Positions 1-7,779 of a DNA stretch of 47,254 bases are shown piece by piece. How positions within the stretch are numbered: position 1 is the first letter of the stretch; every line of letters begins with the position of its first letter. The translations under genes were made by a program, and so were the position numbers. This stretch comes from Opitutia bacterium (GTDB taxonomy: Bacteria; Verrucomicrobiota; Verrucomicrobiia; Opitutales; Opitutaceae), in assembly GCA_003142615.1 (NCBI GenBank), contig PLMW01000059.1, positions 2,257 through 49,510 of the forward strand, written 5' to 3'. The notes under the pieces were generated by a model. The model worked only from the letters and a program-made list of their open reading frames with translations, searched no databases and was not told the origin of the DNA.

Positions 1-341
1 GGCACCCAGAGGTATTGCGAGTCCGAGATGCCGAGGTCGCGGCAGACGACCGGGATCAGCATCCGCCAGCGCAGGGCCATCGTCATGCCGCGCTGCGCCC
101 AGCAGAAGTCGTAGGATAGGTCCCACCGCACCGGGTCGTGCAGCTGCGCCAGCAGGGACGGGACGCGCGCGCCCTCGTGGTTCACGTCAATCAGGCCGCA
201 GGGCAGCGAGTCCGGCGGGAAGCGGTAGAGCGCCAGGAGGGCAAGGCCTAGGGCAATGGCGATTGCAAGGAATGGTTGAAGGGAGGGAGGTAACCACGAC
301 TTTGTAGTCGTGCGCCCATGGTGGACCTGCCCGAAGGTCAC
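1..341 (-). CDS. Partial hypothetical protein with N-terminal membrane segment
   Basis: An open frame on the minus strand runs off the left edge of the window. A GTG at 341 is the only plausible start I see. The translation has a hydrophobic stretch of about 17 residues (FLAIAIALGLALLALY) near residue 25, followed by a soluble part containing DLSYDFCWAQRG and a Trp/Arg-rich segment. I do not recognise the family. The frame is open for more than 110 codons and uses GC-rich third positions, which favours a real gene cut by the window edge. The start is uncertain because no good ribosome binding site precedes the GTG. Confidence 0.3.
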   Translation of the reverse strand, partial: MTFGQVHHGRTTTKSWLPPSLQPFLAIAIALGLALLALYRFPPDSLPCGLIDVNHEGARVPSLLAQLHDPVRWDLSYDFCWAQRGMTMALRWRMLIPVVCRDLGISDSQYLWV

Positions 342-543
342 ACCGGGCGTGACGGCCGGCAGGGACAGGCCGAGACGCTTCAGCGGCTCAGGGTATGGCT
401 TCACGGCCGGTGCGCCTGCCCCGGCGACGGGGAATCTGCCGTGTTTGCCGCGAGGGTCCGCCCCGCCCCACCCCCGCAGCAGGCGAAGGACCGCGTGGAC
501 GACAGGAATATGAGAGGGGCGGTGCAGCTCATCTCGAACCGTC

Positions 544-819
544 TCAACGGTCGCCGCGCCGCCCGAATAGCAGGCCGAGCAGCCAGACGAACCCGAAGGC
601 CAGGAGCGCGATCACGGCCACGGCGCAGATCACCCCCAGCATCGCGTCGACCACCTGCAGCGCCCGGCGCCAGCCGCTGGCAAATGCCGGCCCTGCCGAC
701 GCGGGCGGGGGCGCCCTGCCAACGGGCGCGACAGCCGGCATTCTCGGCGCGAGCTGGCGGGACGGCGGCAACTGGGCCTCCCGCCCGTGCGCGTCGAGGA
801 TGGTCGGTGCCTGTCGCAT
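544..819 (-). CDS. Small hypothetical membrane protein
   Basis: A 91-residue frame whose first two thirds are Pro/Ala/Arg-rich and probably unstructured. It ends in one strong hydrophobic helix (about residues 58-85, including LGVICAVAVIALLAFGF) and a short basic tail RRGDR. This suggests a tail-anchored single-pass protein with little on the far side of the membrane. The upstream region has a weak ribosome binding site and a possible short reading frame ending at about 837. No family is recognised. The hydrophobic helix in a very GC-rich region is the main argument that it is real; most other frames here are arginine-rich shadows. Confidence 0.4.
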   Translation of the reverse strand: MRQAPTILDAHGREAQLPPSRQLAPRMPAVAPVGRAPPPASAGPAFASGWRRALQVVDAMLGVICAVAVIALLAFGFVWLLGLLFGRRGDR

Positions 820-932
820 TGGTGGGAGGCGGCGCTAGAAGCTGTCGATCTTGCCGGCGATCATGTCCTGCGCGCTCAGGAAGGAGCTGTCGTTTCTTGC
901 ATGCGACGGCGTCAAGATTGATGGCCTGAAAT

Positions 933-950
933 TGTCCGAAATTCCGGACA
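933..950. promoter_or_regulatory. Inverted repeat upstream of XRE-type regulator
   Basis: TGTCCG and CGGACA form a perfect 6-bp inverted repeat separated by 6 bases. It lies 47 bases upstream of the ATG of the regulator gene at 997. Position and symmetry fit an operator for a dimeric helix-turn-helix protein; function is inferred. Confidence 0.3.
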
Positions 951-979
951 TTCGACCAGCCGCCACCTGCTATTGTCAA

Positions 980-995
980 GTCTGGAAAACCAGAC
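980..995. promoter_or_regulatory. Inverted repeat covering the ribosome binding region
   Basis: GTCTGG-AAAA-CCAGAC is a perfect 6-bp inverted repeat ending one base before the ATG at 997. It contains the only GGA ribosome-binding candidate (984-986). It could be an autoregulatory operator or an mRNA hairpin that hides the ribosome binding site. Confidence 0.4.
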
Positions 996-996
996 A

Positions 997-1257
997 ATGC
1001 CCAACCCCAAGAACATCGTAGGGCCGCAGGTGCGGCGATTCCGCGACCGGCACGGCTGGTCGCAAAGCGTCCTTGCGGCTAAATGTCAGATCGCTGGCTG
1101 GGACATCTCGCGCAGCATCGTCGCCGCCATCGAAGGGAAGGTCCGGTGGGTGGGCGATTACGAACTCGTGCTGCTCGCGAAGGTGCTGCGGATCAATCCG
1201 CTCGATCTCCTGCCGAAGCAGGTTGACTGGGGCGAATTCGCCCTGCGCAAGCGCTGA
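997..1257 (+). CDS. XRE-family helix-turn-helix regulator
   Basis: An 86-residue protein that is essentially one XRE/Cro-type DNA-binding domain. It opens with QVRRFRDRHGWSQ, continues with the recognition-helix region ISRSIVAAIEGKVRW, and ends with DYELVLLAKVLRINPLDLL, the usual helix 4-5 pattern. I chose ATG 997 over the in-frame TTG at 973 because two inverted repeats occupy the stretch immediately upstream. It is convergent with a helix-turn-helix pseudogene on the other strand. The same two-gene arrangement recurs at 26.3-27.05 kb, so this is one copy of a duplicated regulator pair. Targets are unknown; autoregulation through the adjacent palindromes is a guess. Confidence 0.75.
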   Translation: MPNPKNIVGPQVRRFRDRHGWSQSVLAAKCQIAGWDISRSIVAAIEGKVRWVGDYELVLLAKVLRINPLDLLPKQVDWGEFALRKR

Positions 1258-1344
1258 GGATCATCGGCACTTGCGGCCGGTTAAGCTTGGCAGAAGGGCG
1301 AAACAGCAGGCCGCGCGGCCCCGCATGCGGGACTGGCAGGCCTC

Positions 1345-1802
1345 CTAAGGATGGGCCTCCTGGAGGATCTCCGCGAACCAATGGATGCGCCCCCGAGCCT
1401 TGGCGCTGCGCGCGCCCAAGGCCTTCAGCTGCGCCAGCACCGCACTGGTGCTTCCGGGGAGGAAGCTCCTTTCCAGCCGGACCTTTCCGGAGGCCCGGCC
1501 GGCCCCACCGGCCGCCCCGATGCGCACCTCCGCCTGCAGGTCCTCCGGCTGGAGGTCCATCACGTAGGCGCGCACCAGCTCCAGCCGCTCCGCCGGCGTG
1601 CGCGCGGCGCCCTTGGCCAGAAGCCCAGGTGGTCCGGCCGGATCGTCCGGTACTTGCCGTGGAGGTAGTTGTTCACGCGGCTGACGGCGATCCCCGTCGC
1701 GGCCGCGAGCTGCACTTGGTTGACGCCGTTTCGCTCCATGAGGGTCTCAAGCGCGGAGGCGAAGAATTGGGTGCGTGGGGACTTGGTCTTGGATCTGGGC
1801 AT
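1345..1802 (-). pseudogene. Frameshifted helix-turn-helix regulator, copy 1
   Basis: The first 60 codons (from 1802) encode a helix-turn-helix domain with QVQLAAATGIAVSRVNNYL, almost identical to the intact 153-residue protein at 26591-27052. After KYRTIRPDHLG the frame is lost. The rest (RAYVMDLQPEDLQAEVRIG ... WFAEILQEAHP) continues in another frame to 1345. Comparing the copies by eye, this one reads AAGCCCAGGTGG where the other reads GAGCCCTAGGTGG, so one base is missing between 1626 and 1627. Restoring it would give a protein of similar length. It is either a pseudogene or a sequencing error; the surrounding sequence is otherwise well conserved. Confidence 0.75.
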
Positions 1803-1915
1803 GGCGGGTTATGGTTGATACACGACAAAGCGAGGGCAGATGACGCGAGAAAATGATGCTCGCGAATGAGCGGTTATCTAGCCCTTAATATTGAAAACAG
1901 ACCCTGGACCAGGAC

Positions 1916-2242
1916 TCACAGCCCCCCGTGGAACCGGCCGAATGCATGAGCCAGCATGACCGAAAAGACCAGGATGCCCGTCCCGAGGACAAGGACGTGC
2001 CGGGTCTTGCGCAGTTCGAAGTTCCCGACCCGGCACACCAGCAGATAGCCGACCGCAAGGTTGAAGAGGCCCCACAGGACGTTGACCGTTGAGGACGGCA
2101 ACCCCACCCCGGGCGGGGTCGCAAAGGGACTCTGGAAGGCATGGCCTGAGATCCCATTGCCGAGGTGGGGCAGTGCGTTCGCGAGGAAGGCGCCCCCGAA
2201 GAAGTAGGCCAGGTGGTGGTACCAGCGCATGATTGCCACCAT
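1916..2242 (-). CDS. Small multi-pass membrane protein, unknown function
   Basis: A 108-residue protein starting MVAIMRWYHH. Three hydrophobic segments are visible: around YFFGGAFLANALPHLGNG, VNVLWGLFNLAVGYLLVC and VLVLGTGILVFSVMLAHAFG. Histidines sit at both ends of the first and last segments (WYHH, ALPHLGNG, MLAHAFGRFHGG). The frame could start earlier, but the upstream residues are arginine-rich and overlap the preceding gene. ATG 2242 or 2230 are both possible. It follows another small membrane protein on the same strand. I do not recognise the family well enough to give a function. Confidence 0.6.
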   Translation of the reverse strand: MVAIMRWYHHLAYFFGGAFLANALPHLGNGISGHAFQSPFATPPGVGLPSSTVNVLWGLFNLAVGYLLVCRVGNFELRKTRHVLVLGTGILVFSVMLAHAFGRFHGGL

Positions 2243-2255
2243 GCCATCGCGGTTT

Positions 2256-2627
2256 TCAGTATAGCTCTGAAAGTCTATCGGCCCATGTGTTCTTGAGGGC
2301 ATCTCGCTCGCTCTTCTGCACGGCAGGCTCCGGCACCGGCAACGTCTTGAGCGGCTCCATCTCGGCGGCAATGGAACGAACGACTCCAGACTCGCGGCGA
2401 AAGCCAGCACTCTCCATGACCTCCGAAATGATGATCAACGAATGAGCGGTATCGTCGAGCCCGTCACCATAACGCACGCTCTCTCGACGATAGGGGCAGC
2501 ACGCTTTCAGCCGCGTGGACACAGTGTCGAGCTGTCCTTTCCGGTAGAAACGCCGTGAGACAAGGTACGACGTTAGGTATCCGGTGATGACACCGGCCAG
2601 CAAACCCACTGCGATATTCGAGAGCAT
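2256..2627 (-). CDS. Membrane-anchored hypothetical protein
   Basis: A 123-residue protein with one N-terminal membrane helix (about residues 3-24, NIAVGLLAGVITGYLTSYLV) followed by a basic stop-transfer patch SRRFYRK. The remaining hundred residues are soluble and charged, with helical stretches such as HSLIIISEVMESAGF. The start ATG at 2627 places the helix at the very N terminus. It lies upstream of the small membrane protein on the same strand with a 13-base gap, so the two may be co-transcribed. Function not recognised. Confidence 0.6.
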   Translation of the reverse strand: MLSNIAVGLLAGVITGYLTSYLVSRRFYRKGQLDTVSTRLKACCPYRRESVRYGDGLDDTAHSLIIISEVMESAGFRRESGVVRSIAAEMEPLKTLPVPEPAVQKSERDALKNTWADRLSELY

Positions 2628-2751
2628 TGATTCCGTTTGTTAACACGCGAGGTTATCCGTCAAGGCAGAGAAAAGTTCAGCCCTGTGGGATTTGAGATCG
2701 GAGAAGGTCGAGCTGATGAAAACGCGAGGATGCATTCAGTTTTAGGCAGCA

Positions 2752-3825
2752 CTATACACCAGCGGTGCGGTAGATTGCTTCGAAAGCGCTATCCAAGTGA
2801 TAAGCGCGGCACCTAGGAAAGTCCTTCAGGTTCGCCAGATTTTGAATGCTTTTCCATCTGTCTGCGGGGTGTGGATGGGTCCATTCGCACTCGGGGATCA
2901 CAGGAGGATGAAGGCGGAAACATAGATCGAAGAACTTGAGGAGCAGACCGAAGTCGTATGCTACGTCTTGTGGGGTCATCGAATCCCGAGCTTTGCGATC
3001 TCGAAATGTGGTGAACGCGAAGGCGTCAGCTTCAAACTCTTGAACCCGTGATTGTCTGAGAGAATCAAGCGTAGAGCCGTCTAAAAGCCGGACAATTTGA
3101 TGCTGAGCCGAACCGAGGTGCCCAAGGATAATATGACCGAATTCGTGAAGGACGATCAACAGCTCTATTATGACAGCGAGCGTATACGTGCGTGGCTCCC
3201 ATGTCGGGATCGACGGACAGTGCAACGCTTTCACCCCCGCCATATAACCACTATTTCTGGTCGAAGCATAGTGGGCGAGCTGGACGATCGCATGGACAAA
3301 ATCTCCTTGAGTATGATCGCGACAGAACGGCTTGGCTTCGTGCCACGAGATGAAAGACTCAAACATGACAGTATATAACCCGAGCAACGGAATAACCTCC
3401 TGGTTCAGGACAATGAAGGTGGTGCCGTTGGGTGTCATGGATGCAAATCCGTTCAAGCTATGGCACGGGAGGTAGAAAACCCTGGTATGTTTCACATGTT
3501 CGGCCCGTGCCCCCAGCAGCCCCAAGGTCATCTCTCGCAAGTATCGGATAAACTTTCCTTCAAAGGATCTTTCGGGGTCGGCCGTCTCACGAACAAAATC
3601 CAACGTCAAATTCGCGCCTTCGGATTTCGCTGCTTCGTATAATTTGTCGGCTGTTAAAGCTGCATCGCCCATCTCCTTGAGATAGGTATCGTCGCTCTCA
3701 ACCCTATAAAGCCATTGAAAGTACTCTTCGTCTGAGAGGGCTGCCATTGATCGGAAAGCTAGGTTGAATCCTGACTCGACCACTGCCTTCTGTGTGTATG
3801 GCTGGATATGTAAAATTGGCAACAA
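2752..3825 (-). CDS. Zinc metallopeptidase (HEXXH) of unknown subfamily
   Basis: A 357-residue protein with HEFGHIILGH, the HEXXH zinc-peptidase motif, at about residues 228-237. About 30 residues later comes QEFEADAFAF, where the Glu of EFEAD would be the third zinc ligand, as in M48-like and related gluzincins. An upstream hydrophobic stretch (TYLAVIIELLIVL type) runs straight into the motif. The first 200 residues are helical and unrecognised, and there is no signal peptide, so it is probably cytosolic. The frame begins with TTG at 3825. It is divergent from the coupled membrane-protein pair at 3957-5065, with a long inverted repeat between them. Its lower GC content suggests acquired DNA. 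Confidence 0.8.
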   Translation of the reverse strand: MLPILHIQPYTQKAVVESGFNLAFRSMAALSDEEYFQWLYRVESDDTYLKEMGDAALTADKLYEAAKSEGANLTLDFVRETADPERSFEGKFIRYLREMTLGLLGARAEHVKHTRVFYLPCHSLNGFASMTPNGTTFIVLNQEVIPLLGLYTVMFESFISWHEAKPFCRDHTQGDFVHAIVQLAHYASTRNSGYMAGVKALHCPSIPTWEPRTYTLAVIIELLIVLHEFGHIILGHLGSAQHQIVRLLDGSTLDSLRQSRVQEFEADAFAFTTFRDRKARDSMTPQDVAYDFGLLLKFFDLCFRLHPPVIPECEWTHPHPADRWKSIQNLANLKDFPRCRAYHLDSAFEAIYRTAGV

Positions 3826-3864
3826 GTGAGCCGGAAAGAGGCAAGATTAGGACCGGGGCGACCA

Positions 3865-3905
3865 TACCGGACCGATCACTCGGGACTAAGACTGCCGGTC
3901 CGGTA
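3865..3905. promoter_or_regulatory. Long inverted repeat in divergent intergenic region
   Basis: TACCGGACCG (3865-3874) and CGGTCCGGTA (3896-3905) are perfect 10-base inverted repeats with a 21-base spacer. They sit in the 131-base gap between the metallopeptidase and the divergent membrane gene pair. The 31-base centre-to-centre distance (about three helical turns) suits two operator half-sites on one face of the DNA; a hairpin is the alternative. Confidence 0.45.
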
Positions 3906-3956
3906 AGCCGGCCAACCCAACCTTGCTGGACCCGGCATTTTTGTATCTGCTGAGGC

Positions 3957-4550
3957 GTGAGTCTGCTTCATCAATACTGGGGTTGGCTTCTCGGCGCGGC
4001 TGCCGCTGTCGGAATCGCCGTTGAATACCTTCTTCGGCGTTCGGCTCGCGTTTCCGCGTCAGTTGCGCAGGAGCTGGAGGAGTATGTAGTTCCGCCACAA
4101 GCACCGTTGTCGGCGCCGGGACCATTGACTCCCGACACCGCTTCGGTCGCGGAACGAAAGCAAATCATTTGGAATGGAATCCGAAGTCATCCGGCTCCAT
4201 CAAATGAAGTCCAAATTGGATGGCTGGTGCACCGGCTTGCCGAAGCGGAGGTGAATGTCCGCTTTCGAAATGTGTACTTCGCGATTTGGGGTTCGCAACA
4301 CCGCTTTCTCAGGGAGCTGAATCAAAACTCAGGCACAACCACCCGTGCACAAGCCGAAACATTTCTCAGGCAGCTAGGGGAGCAAAACGAGCGGATTCGG
4401 GCAAAAGGATTCACGGAATGGATCGGGTTCATGATCGAGGCAGGACTGCTCTCGCAGGGAGTCGACACATTCACGATCACTCCGATCGGCCAAGACTTTC
4501 TCGTTTGGACGACACGCGAGCGTTTGCCCGACAGAATCTTTGAGGGATGA
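3957..4550 (+). CDS. Membrane-anchored hypothetical protein
   Basis: A 197-residue protein starting at GTG 3957. A single N-terminal membrane helix (about residues 5-25, HQYWGWLLGAAAAVGIAVEYL) ends with the basic stop RRSAR. A Pro/Ala linker follows, then a C-terminal globular domain of about 130 residues containing GWLVHRLAEAEVNVRFRNVYFAIWGSQ. Its last part, IEAGLLSQGVDTFTITPIGQDFL, reads like a winged-helix fold. The stop overlaps the next gene's ATG by four bases, so the two are translationally coupled. No family recognised. Confidence 0.65.
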   Translation: MSLLHQYWGWLLGAAAAVGIAVEYLLRRSARVSASVAQELEEYVVPPQAPLSAPGPLTPDTASVAERKQIIWNGIRSHPAPSNEVQIGWLVHRLAEAEVNVRFRNVYFAIWGSQHRFLRELNQNSGTTTRAQAETFLRQLGEQNERIRAKGFTEWIGFMIEAGLLSQGVDTFTITPIGQDFLVWTTRERLPDRIFEG

Positions 4551-5065
4551 AGGAATTTAAGATACCGAATTTCAATGAGCAGATTCTTGTTTGCCGGTCG
4601 CTCATTGTCGCCGCGAAGAATGCGAGCAGCGCGATGGACAAATTTGTCCAATGGATCATCGCGGGCTTCGCGGCGGGACTGACTTATCTTTTGGCTCAGC
4701 AAAAGGTGTCTTTCGCCGACTTGAAACCCGCAGTTTTGGCGTTCATCTGCGCGGTAGTTCTAGGCGGCATTCAACGATACCTCGCAATGATCGTATCCAT
4801 CGGCACACAGGTTTTCCAAGAAGCTGAGAAGCTTAACGATGAGAAGAGACCAGTCGATCTTGCCAGGTTCCTCATCCTGTACATTAACGCTCAGCCGCGT
4901 TTTAGCAGATGGGCTGCGGCAGGCGCAGCAAGGCGCTTTATGAACGGGGACATGATAGGTACCGGACGGAGATTGCTGTTGATCTCAATCTGGCAATGTC
5001 TTCTCGGGCTCACGACAGTCGTACTTTTGATCATTGCATTTTATTTGGCGCTAAGGGTGCTCTAG
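4547..5065 (+). CDS. Three-helix membrane protein coupled to upstream gene
   Basis: A 172-residue protein. After a soluble start of about 30 residues there are two adjacent hydrophobic helices (WIIAGFAAGLTYLLA and AVLAFICAVVLGGIQRYLAMIV). A charged loop follows (EAEKLNDEKRPVDLARF), then a last helix at the C terminus (LLGLTTVVLLIIAFYLALRVL). Its ATG overlaps the stop of the preceding gene as ATGA, indicating coupled translation and a likely complex of the two products. GC content is lower than the surrounding DNA, consistent with transfer. Similar two-gene membrane modules occur in stress and defence islands, but nothing here proves that role. Confidence 0.7.
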   Translation: MKEFKIPNFNEQILVCRSLIVAAKNASSAMDKFVQWIIAGFAAGLTYLLAQQKVSFADLKPAVLAFICAVVLGGIQRYLAMIVSIGTQVFQEAEKLNDEKRPVDLARFLILYINAQPRFSRWAAAGAARRFMNGDMIGTGRRLLLISIWQCLLGLTTVVLLIIAFYLALRVL

Positions 5066-5120
5066 ATCGCCGCGCACCTCGGATCGGATTCCCTAGCAAC
5101 GGTGAAATCAAAAACTGTTT

Positions 5121-5792
5121 CTAGAATGACCCTTTTCCGAACAGTGCGCGGGAGTAAACAGAATAATCGTGCAATTTCCCCGATGTCTGGTCGACCTTCC
5201 TTGACGGCAAGCTCCAAAGATGGACGGTGTTGTAGGCGACGGACAAGCGGAGATCTTCCGTTACTCGCTGAAGGTGTCGCGCTGAAGGTCTTGCTGGCGG
5301 ACCATCAGGACCAGCTGGCGATGTAAACAAAAATGGCCCGTCCAGGCGGGCTTGAGGCGGTCGCAGGGTATAACCGGGTATGTGCTGGCTGGAGATCGAG
5401 CCTTCCAGTGATCCATGCCTATGCAAGGCGGGGCTGTCCCGCAGGGTGTGAACCCGCGGATGGCCGCGTGCCCGGTTCGTAGCGGCGTCGGCTTCCCAGA
5501 CGGCGGGGAGCACCACCTTGATCGAGGTGCGCCCGCCCATGCGCGGGTGGAAGCAGCGCCGGAGCGTCGCCTGCTCGTACGGCGCCCCCCGCCATCCTTT
5601 CCTTTGGTGCCAGACGATGCTGTTTCCGCCGGGGGTTCCCCCTTCATGCGGGGGCGGGAACTCAGCGCTGGCTGGCCTAGCAGGAACGCCGGCGGCGCGC
5701 CTCCGCTGGAGGACGTCGAACTTCTCAAGCGCCCGCTCGAGCATGTTCGGCCCGCCGTGGCTCCAAGCGTGGTGCCAGCCAGCTGCCGCCAA
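5121..5792 (-). pseudogene. Probable decayed DUF2779-like gene, C-terminal part
   Basis: The minus-strand frame contains FHPRMGGRTSIKVVLPAVWE, which resembles the conserved HPxMxGxxSIKxVLP segment of DUF2779-type proteins (exonuclease-like, PD-(D/E)XK associated). Downstream the likely homology jumps between frames, as expected for a decayed gene. The N-terminal end of what looks like the same family is a separate fragment at 39121-39432. The upstream part (WHHAWSHGGPNMLERALEKF) is unrecognised. The call rests on one motif recalled by eye, so it is tentative. Confidence 0.3.
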
Positions 5793-5919
5793 GGAGGGCT
5801 GAGCCGTGAGGAGGAGCGACTACTTCGTCGGCGTGCCCGGCGACCCCCGCCCGGGCCTGGTCGTGAGCTGCCCCGCCGCCTGGCCGCGCTCGACCAGGCC
5901 CACTTCCAGCCGGTTTGTG

Positions 5920-6065
5920 GCCATCGTGGCGGACCGTGGCATGTGGCGCGACTTCGACCGGTGCCGGGGCCGCCAGATGCTCCGGCTCGATGGTGCGATG
6001 GTTGCCTCCAAGTAGTTGTTGACGCGCGAAATGGCTATGTCGGCGCGCGCGGCAATGGCTGCCTA
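5920..6065 (-). pseudogene. Degenerate third copy of the helix-turn-helix regulator
   Basis: On the minus strand one frame reads AAIAARADIAISRVNNYL, and a second, shifted frame continues HRTIEPEHLAA. Together these match QLAAATGIAVSRVNNYLHG and YRTIRPDHLG of the two better copies at 1345-1802 and 26591-27052. No continuous frame joins them, and the N terminus and the C-terminal half are not recognisable. This is a small, old remnant of the same regulator family. Confidence 0.4.
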
Positions 6066-6182
6066 CGTTTGCGTTGGCCATGTGGCCGTCTGGCCGTTAG
6101 GCTCCTTGCGATGCTCTTGGGTCCGGGCCTGCATGTGGGAGGGACGTTGCCGGACCGCTGAGCTGCATTCGCGCCGACGCCC

Positions 6183-6917
6183 ATGAAGTCCCTGATCATA
6201 CCCGACCTGCACGAGCCGCCCGAGCCCGTGCTGGCGGAGATCGAGTCCCTCATCACGAGGCAGGAGCCCGACCGGGTCGTTTTCCTTGGCGACTATTTTG
6301 ACCGGTTCAGCGACACCCCCGCCGACGCCGCACGCATGGCCGAGTGGCTCAGGGGGAGCATCGCCGATCCCCGGCGCACCCACCTGGTCGGCAACCACGA
6401 CGCGAGCTACCTCTGGCCGTGCGAGGCGACCTTCTGCCCCGGGTTCACGTGGGAGAAGGAGGCGGCCATCCGCGAGGTCCTGGGGCCGAGTCTCGCCGCC
6501 CTACCCTTCGTCTTCCACGCTTGGGTCGACGGCTGGCTGCTGACCCATGCGGGGCTCTCCGCCTCTTGGGTGCCCGCTGGCCTGCACCCGGACGTCCTCG
6601 ACCGCTGGCTGGCAGCCGAGGCGCAAAAGGCCCGCACATCCTTCGCGGCCGACCAAACCCACTGGTTTGTCTCGGTCGGCCCCCAACGCGGCGGGCGATC
6701 ATCGGCCGGCGGAATCCTCTGGTGCGACTTCGGCGAATTGCGCCCCGTGCCCGGAGTGCGCCAGATCTTCGGCCATACGCCCGCAGATCACCCACGCTGG
6801 ATTGGGAAGGATCACCTTTGTCTCGACACCAACATGGGACGGGGGCCACAGCACTATGCCGTCGTAACGGACGGAGCCCTGAAGGTCAGGCCGTTTCCGG
6901 CTACAATGCAACGGTGA
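6183..6917 (+). CDS. Metallophosphoesterase (calcineurin-like)
   Basis: A 244-residue protein with the full set of calcineurin-like phosphoesterase motifs in order: DLHE (DxH) at residues 8-11, GDYFDR (GDxxDR) near 36, GNHD near 70, THAGLS near 122 and GHT near 196. These residues bind two metal ions and the phosphate. Length and spacing fit the small soluble phosphoesterases (protein phosphatase or diadenosine tetraphosphatase type); the substrate cannot be told. It starts at ATG 6183 and stands alone on the plus strand, convergent with a helix-turn-helix gene. No signal peptide, so cytosolic. Confidence 0.85.
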   Translation: MKSLIIPDLHEPPEPVLAEIESLITRQEPDRVVFLGDYFDRFSDTPADAARMAEWLRGSIADPRRTHLVGNHDASYLWPCEATFCPGFTWEKEAAIREVLGPSLAALPFVFHAWVDGWLLTHAGLSASWVPAGLHPDVLDRWLAAEAQKARTSFAADQTHWFVSVGPQRGGRSSAGGILWCDFGELRPVPGVRQIFGHTPADHPRWIGKDHLCLDTNMGRGPQHYAVVTDGALKVRPFPATMQR

Positions 6918-6942
6918 GGAACCGGAAGGGGCTGTGCCCTGG

Positions 6943-7236
6943 TCAGCGCGGCTTCATCCAGGAGGCGTCAAGGAACCGCTCGACCTCGCGCCTCGCGCAG
7001 ACCTTCGTCCGCAGGTACGGCAGCGATTTCAGCAGGCCGCGCTCCTCCAGCCGGTAGAGGCTTGCCTTGGAAATCCCCAATTGGGCGCTCAGTTCCTTCA
7101 GGGTGAATGCGAGCTTCGGCGGGAGAGGCTTTTCAGGCTGCGGCGACGGTGCCGGCGGTGGGGTTTCGCGCGGCGGGGCGGGGTCTGCCATGCGCTTTGC
7201 CACGAGATGAACGACCCGGTTCGCGATCGCCTCCAC
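6943..7236 (-). CDS. Excisionase/MerR-like helix-turn-helix protein
   Basis: A 97-residue protein. Residues 1-40 are a Pro-rich linker. Residues 43-90 form a helix-turn-helix: FTLKELSAQLGISKASLYRL followed by the wing-like EERGLLKSLPYLRTKVCARREVERFL. This is the HTH_17/excisionase pattern used by recombination directionality factors and small regulators. ATG 7236 is assumed; Met16 is an alternative. It converges on the phosphoesterase gene. Its domain resembles the protein at 39607-39855 beside the integrase, but the sequences differ. Confidence 0.75.
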   Translation of the reverse strand: MEAIANRVVHLVAKRMADPAPPRETPPPAPSPQPEKPLPPKLAFTLKELSAQLGISKASLYRLEERGLLKSLPYLRTKVCARREVERFLDASWMKPR

Positions 7237-7606
7237 GTTACTGACTGGAATTGGAAGGAAACTGGATCTTCAGGAGTTTTAGGCCGGGAGGCGCTCCCGG
7301 TCAAATCGACAAAATGGCTGCCCGCATCCGATGCCGTTACGAACTGAATGAAACAAGTTTGGGCGGTTGCAGAGGAGAAACAGCCTTAAAAGGGCGTTAA
7401 CCAGTGCTCAACTTGCTTCACGGAGTTCGCATTCTGAAATCTGAATGCGGTCTCCAGCTTGCTTCACTTGCTTCAGTTCCCGTGCCGGTGGCCGACTCCT
7501 TCCTGCTCCAACCGGCCCGCACGGGACGAGCTGTTAACCCTATTGAAGCTTACTTATACGAAACAATATTAGTTTCTTTTTCCCGTCCGTTCACCGCGTT
7601 CCGCCG

Positions 7607-7687
7607 CTATTCGCCCGGCCGGTCATCCTCCGTGACGATCAGGAGATACAGGAGAGCGAGCACCACGACTGCGACGATAGCATTCAT
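7607..7687 (-). CDS. Possible 26-residue membrane peptide
   Basis: The minus strand from ATG 7687 encodes 26 residues: a hydrophobic helix (AIVAVVVLALLYLLIV) followed by the acidic tail TEDDRPGE and a TAG stop at 7607-7609. The layout is typical of small single-pass bacterial membrane peptides. The ribosome binding site is weak, so this remains a candidate only. Confidence 0.3.
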   Translation of the reverse strand: MNAIVAVVVLALLYLLIVTEDDRPGE

Positions 7688-7760
7688 GCAAAGGACGCGT
7701 CACCGGACTAGCCCGATGCCGCCGCGCTATTCTAGGCCAATCCGGACCGTTCCGGAAATA

Positions 7761-7779
7761 CACCCTCAGACTGAGGGTG
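7761..7779. repeat. Perfect 8-bp hairpin upstream of marR
   Basis: CACCCTCA-GAC-TGAGGGTG forms an 8-bp stem with a 3-base loop, about 280 bases upstream of the MarR gene. No T-run follows on either side, so it is not an obvious terminator. An operator role is possible. Confidence 0.35.

Noticed and set aside
318-929. Long plus-strand arginine-rich frame
   Set aside because: Composition is typical of a shadow frame in very GC-rich DNA; the minus strand holds a more protein-like frame with a membrane helix.
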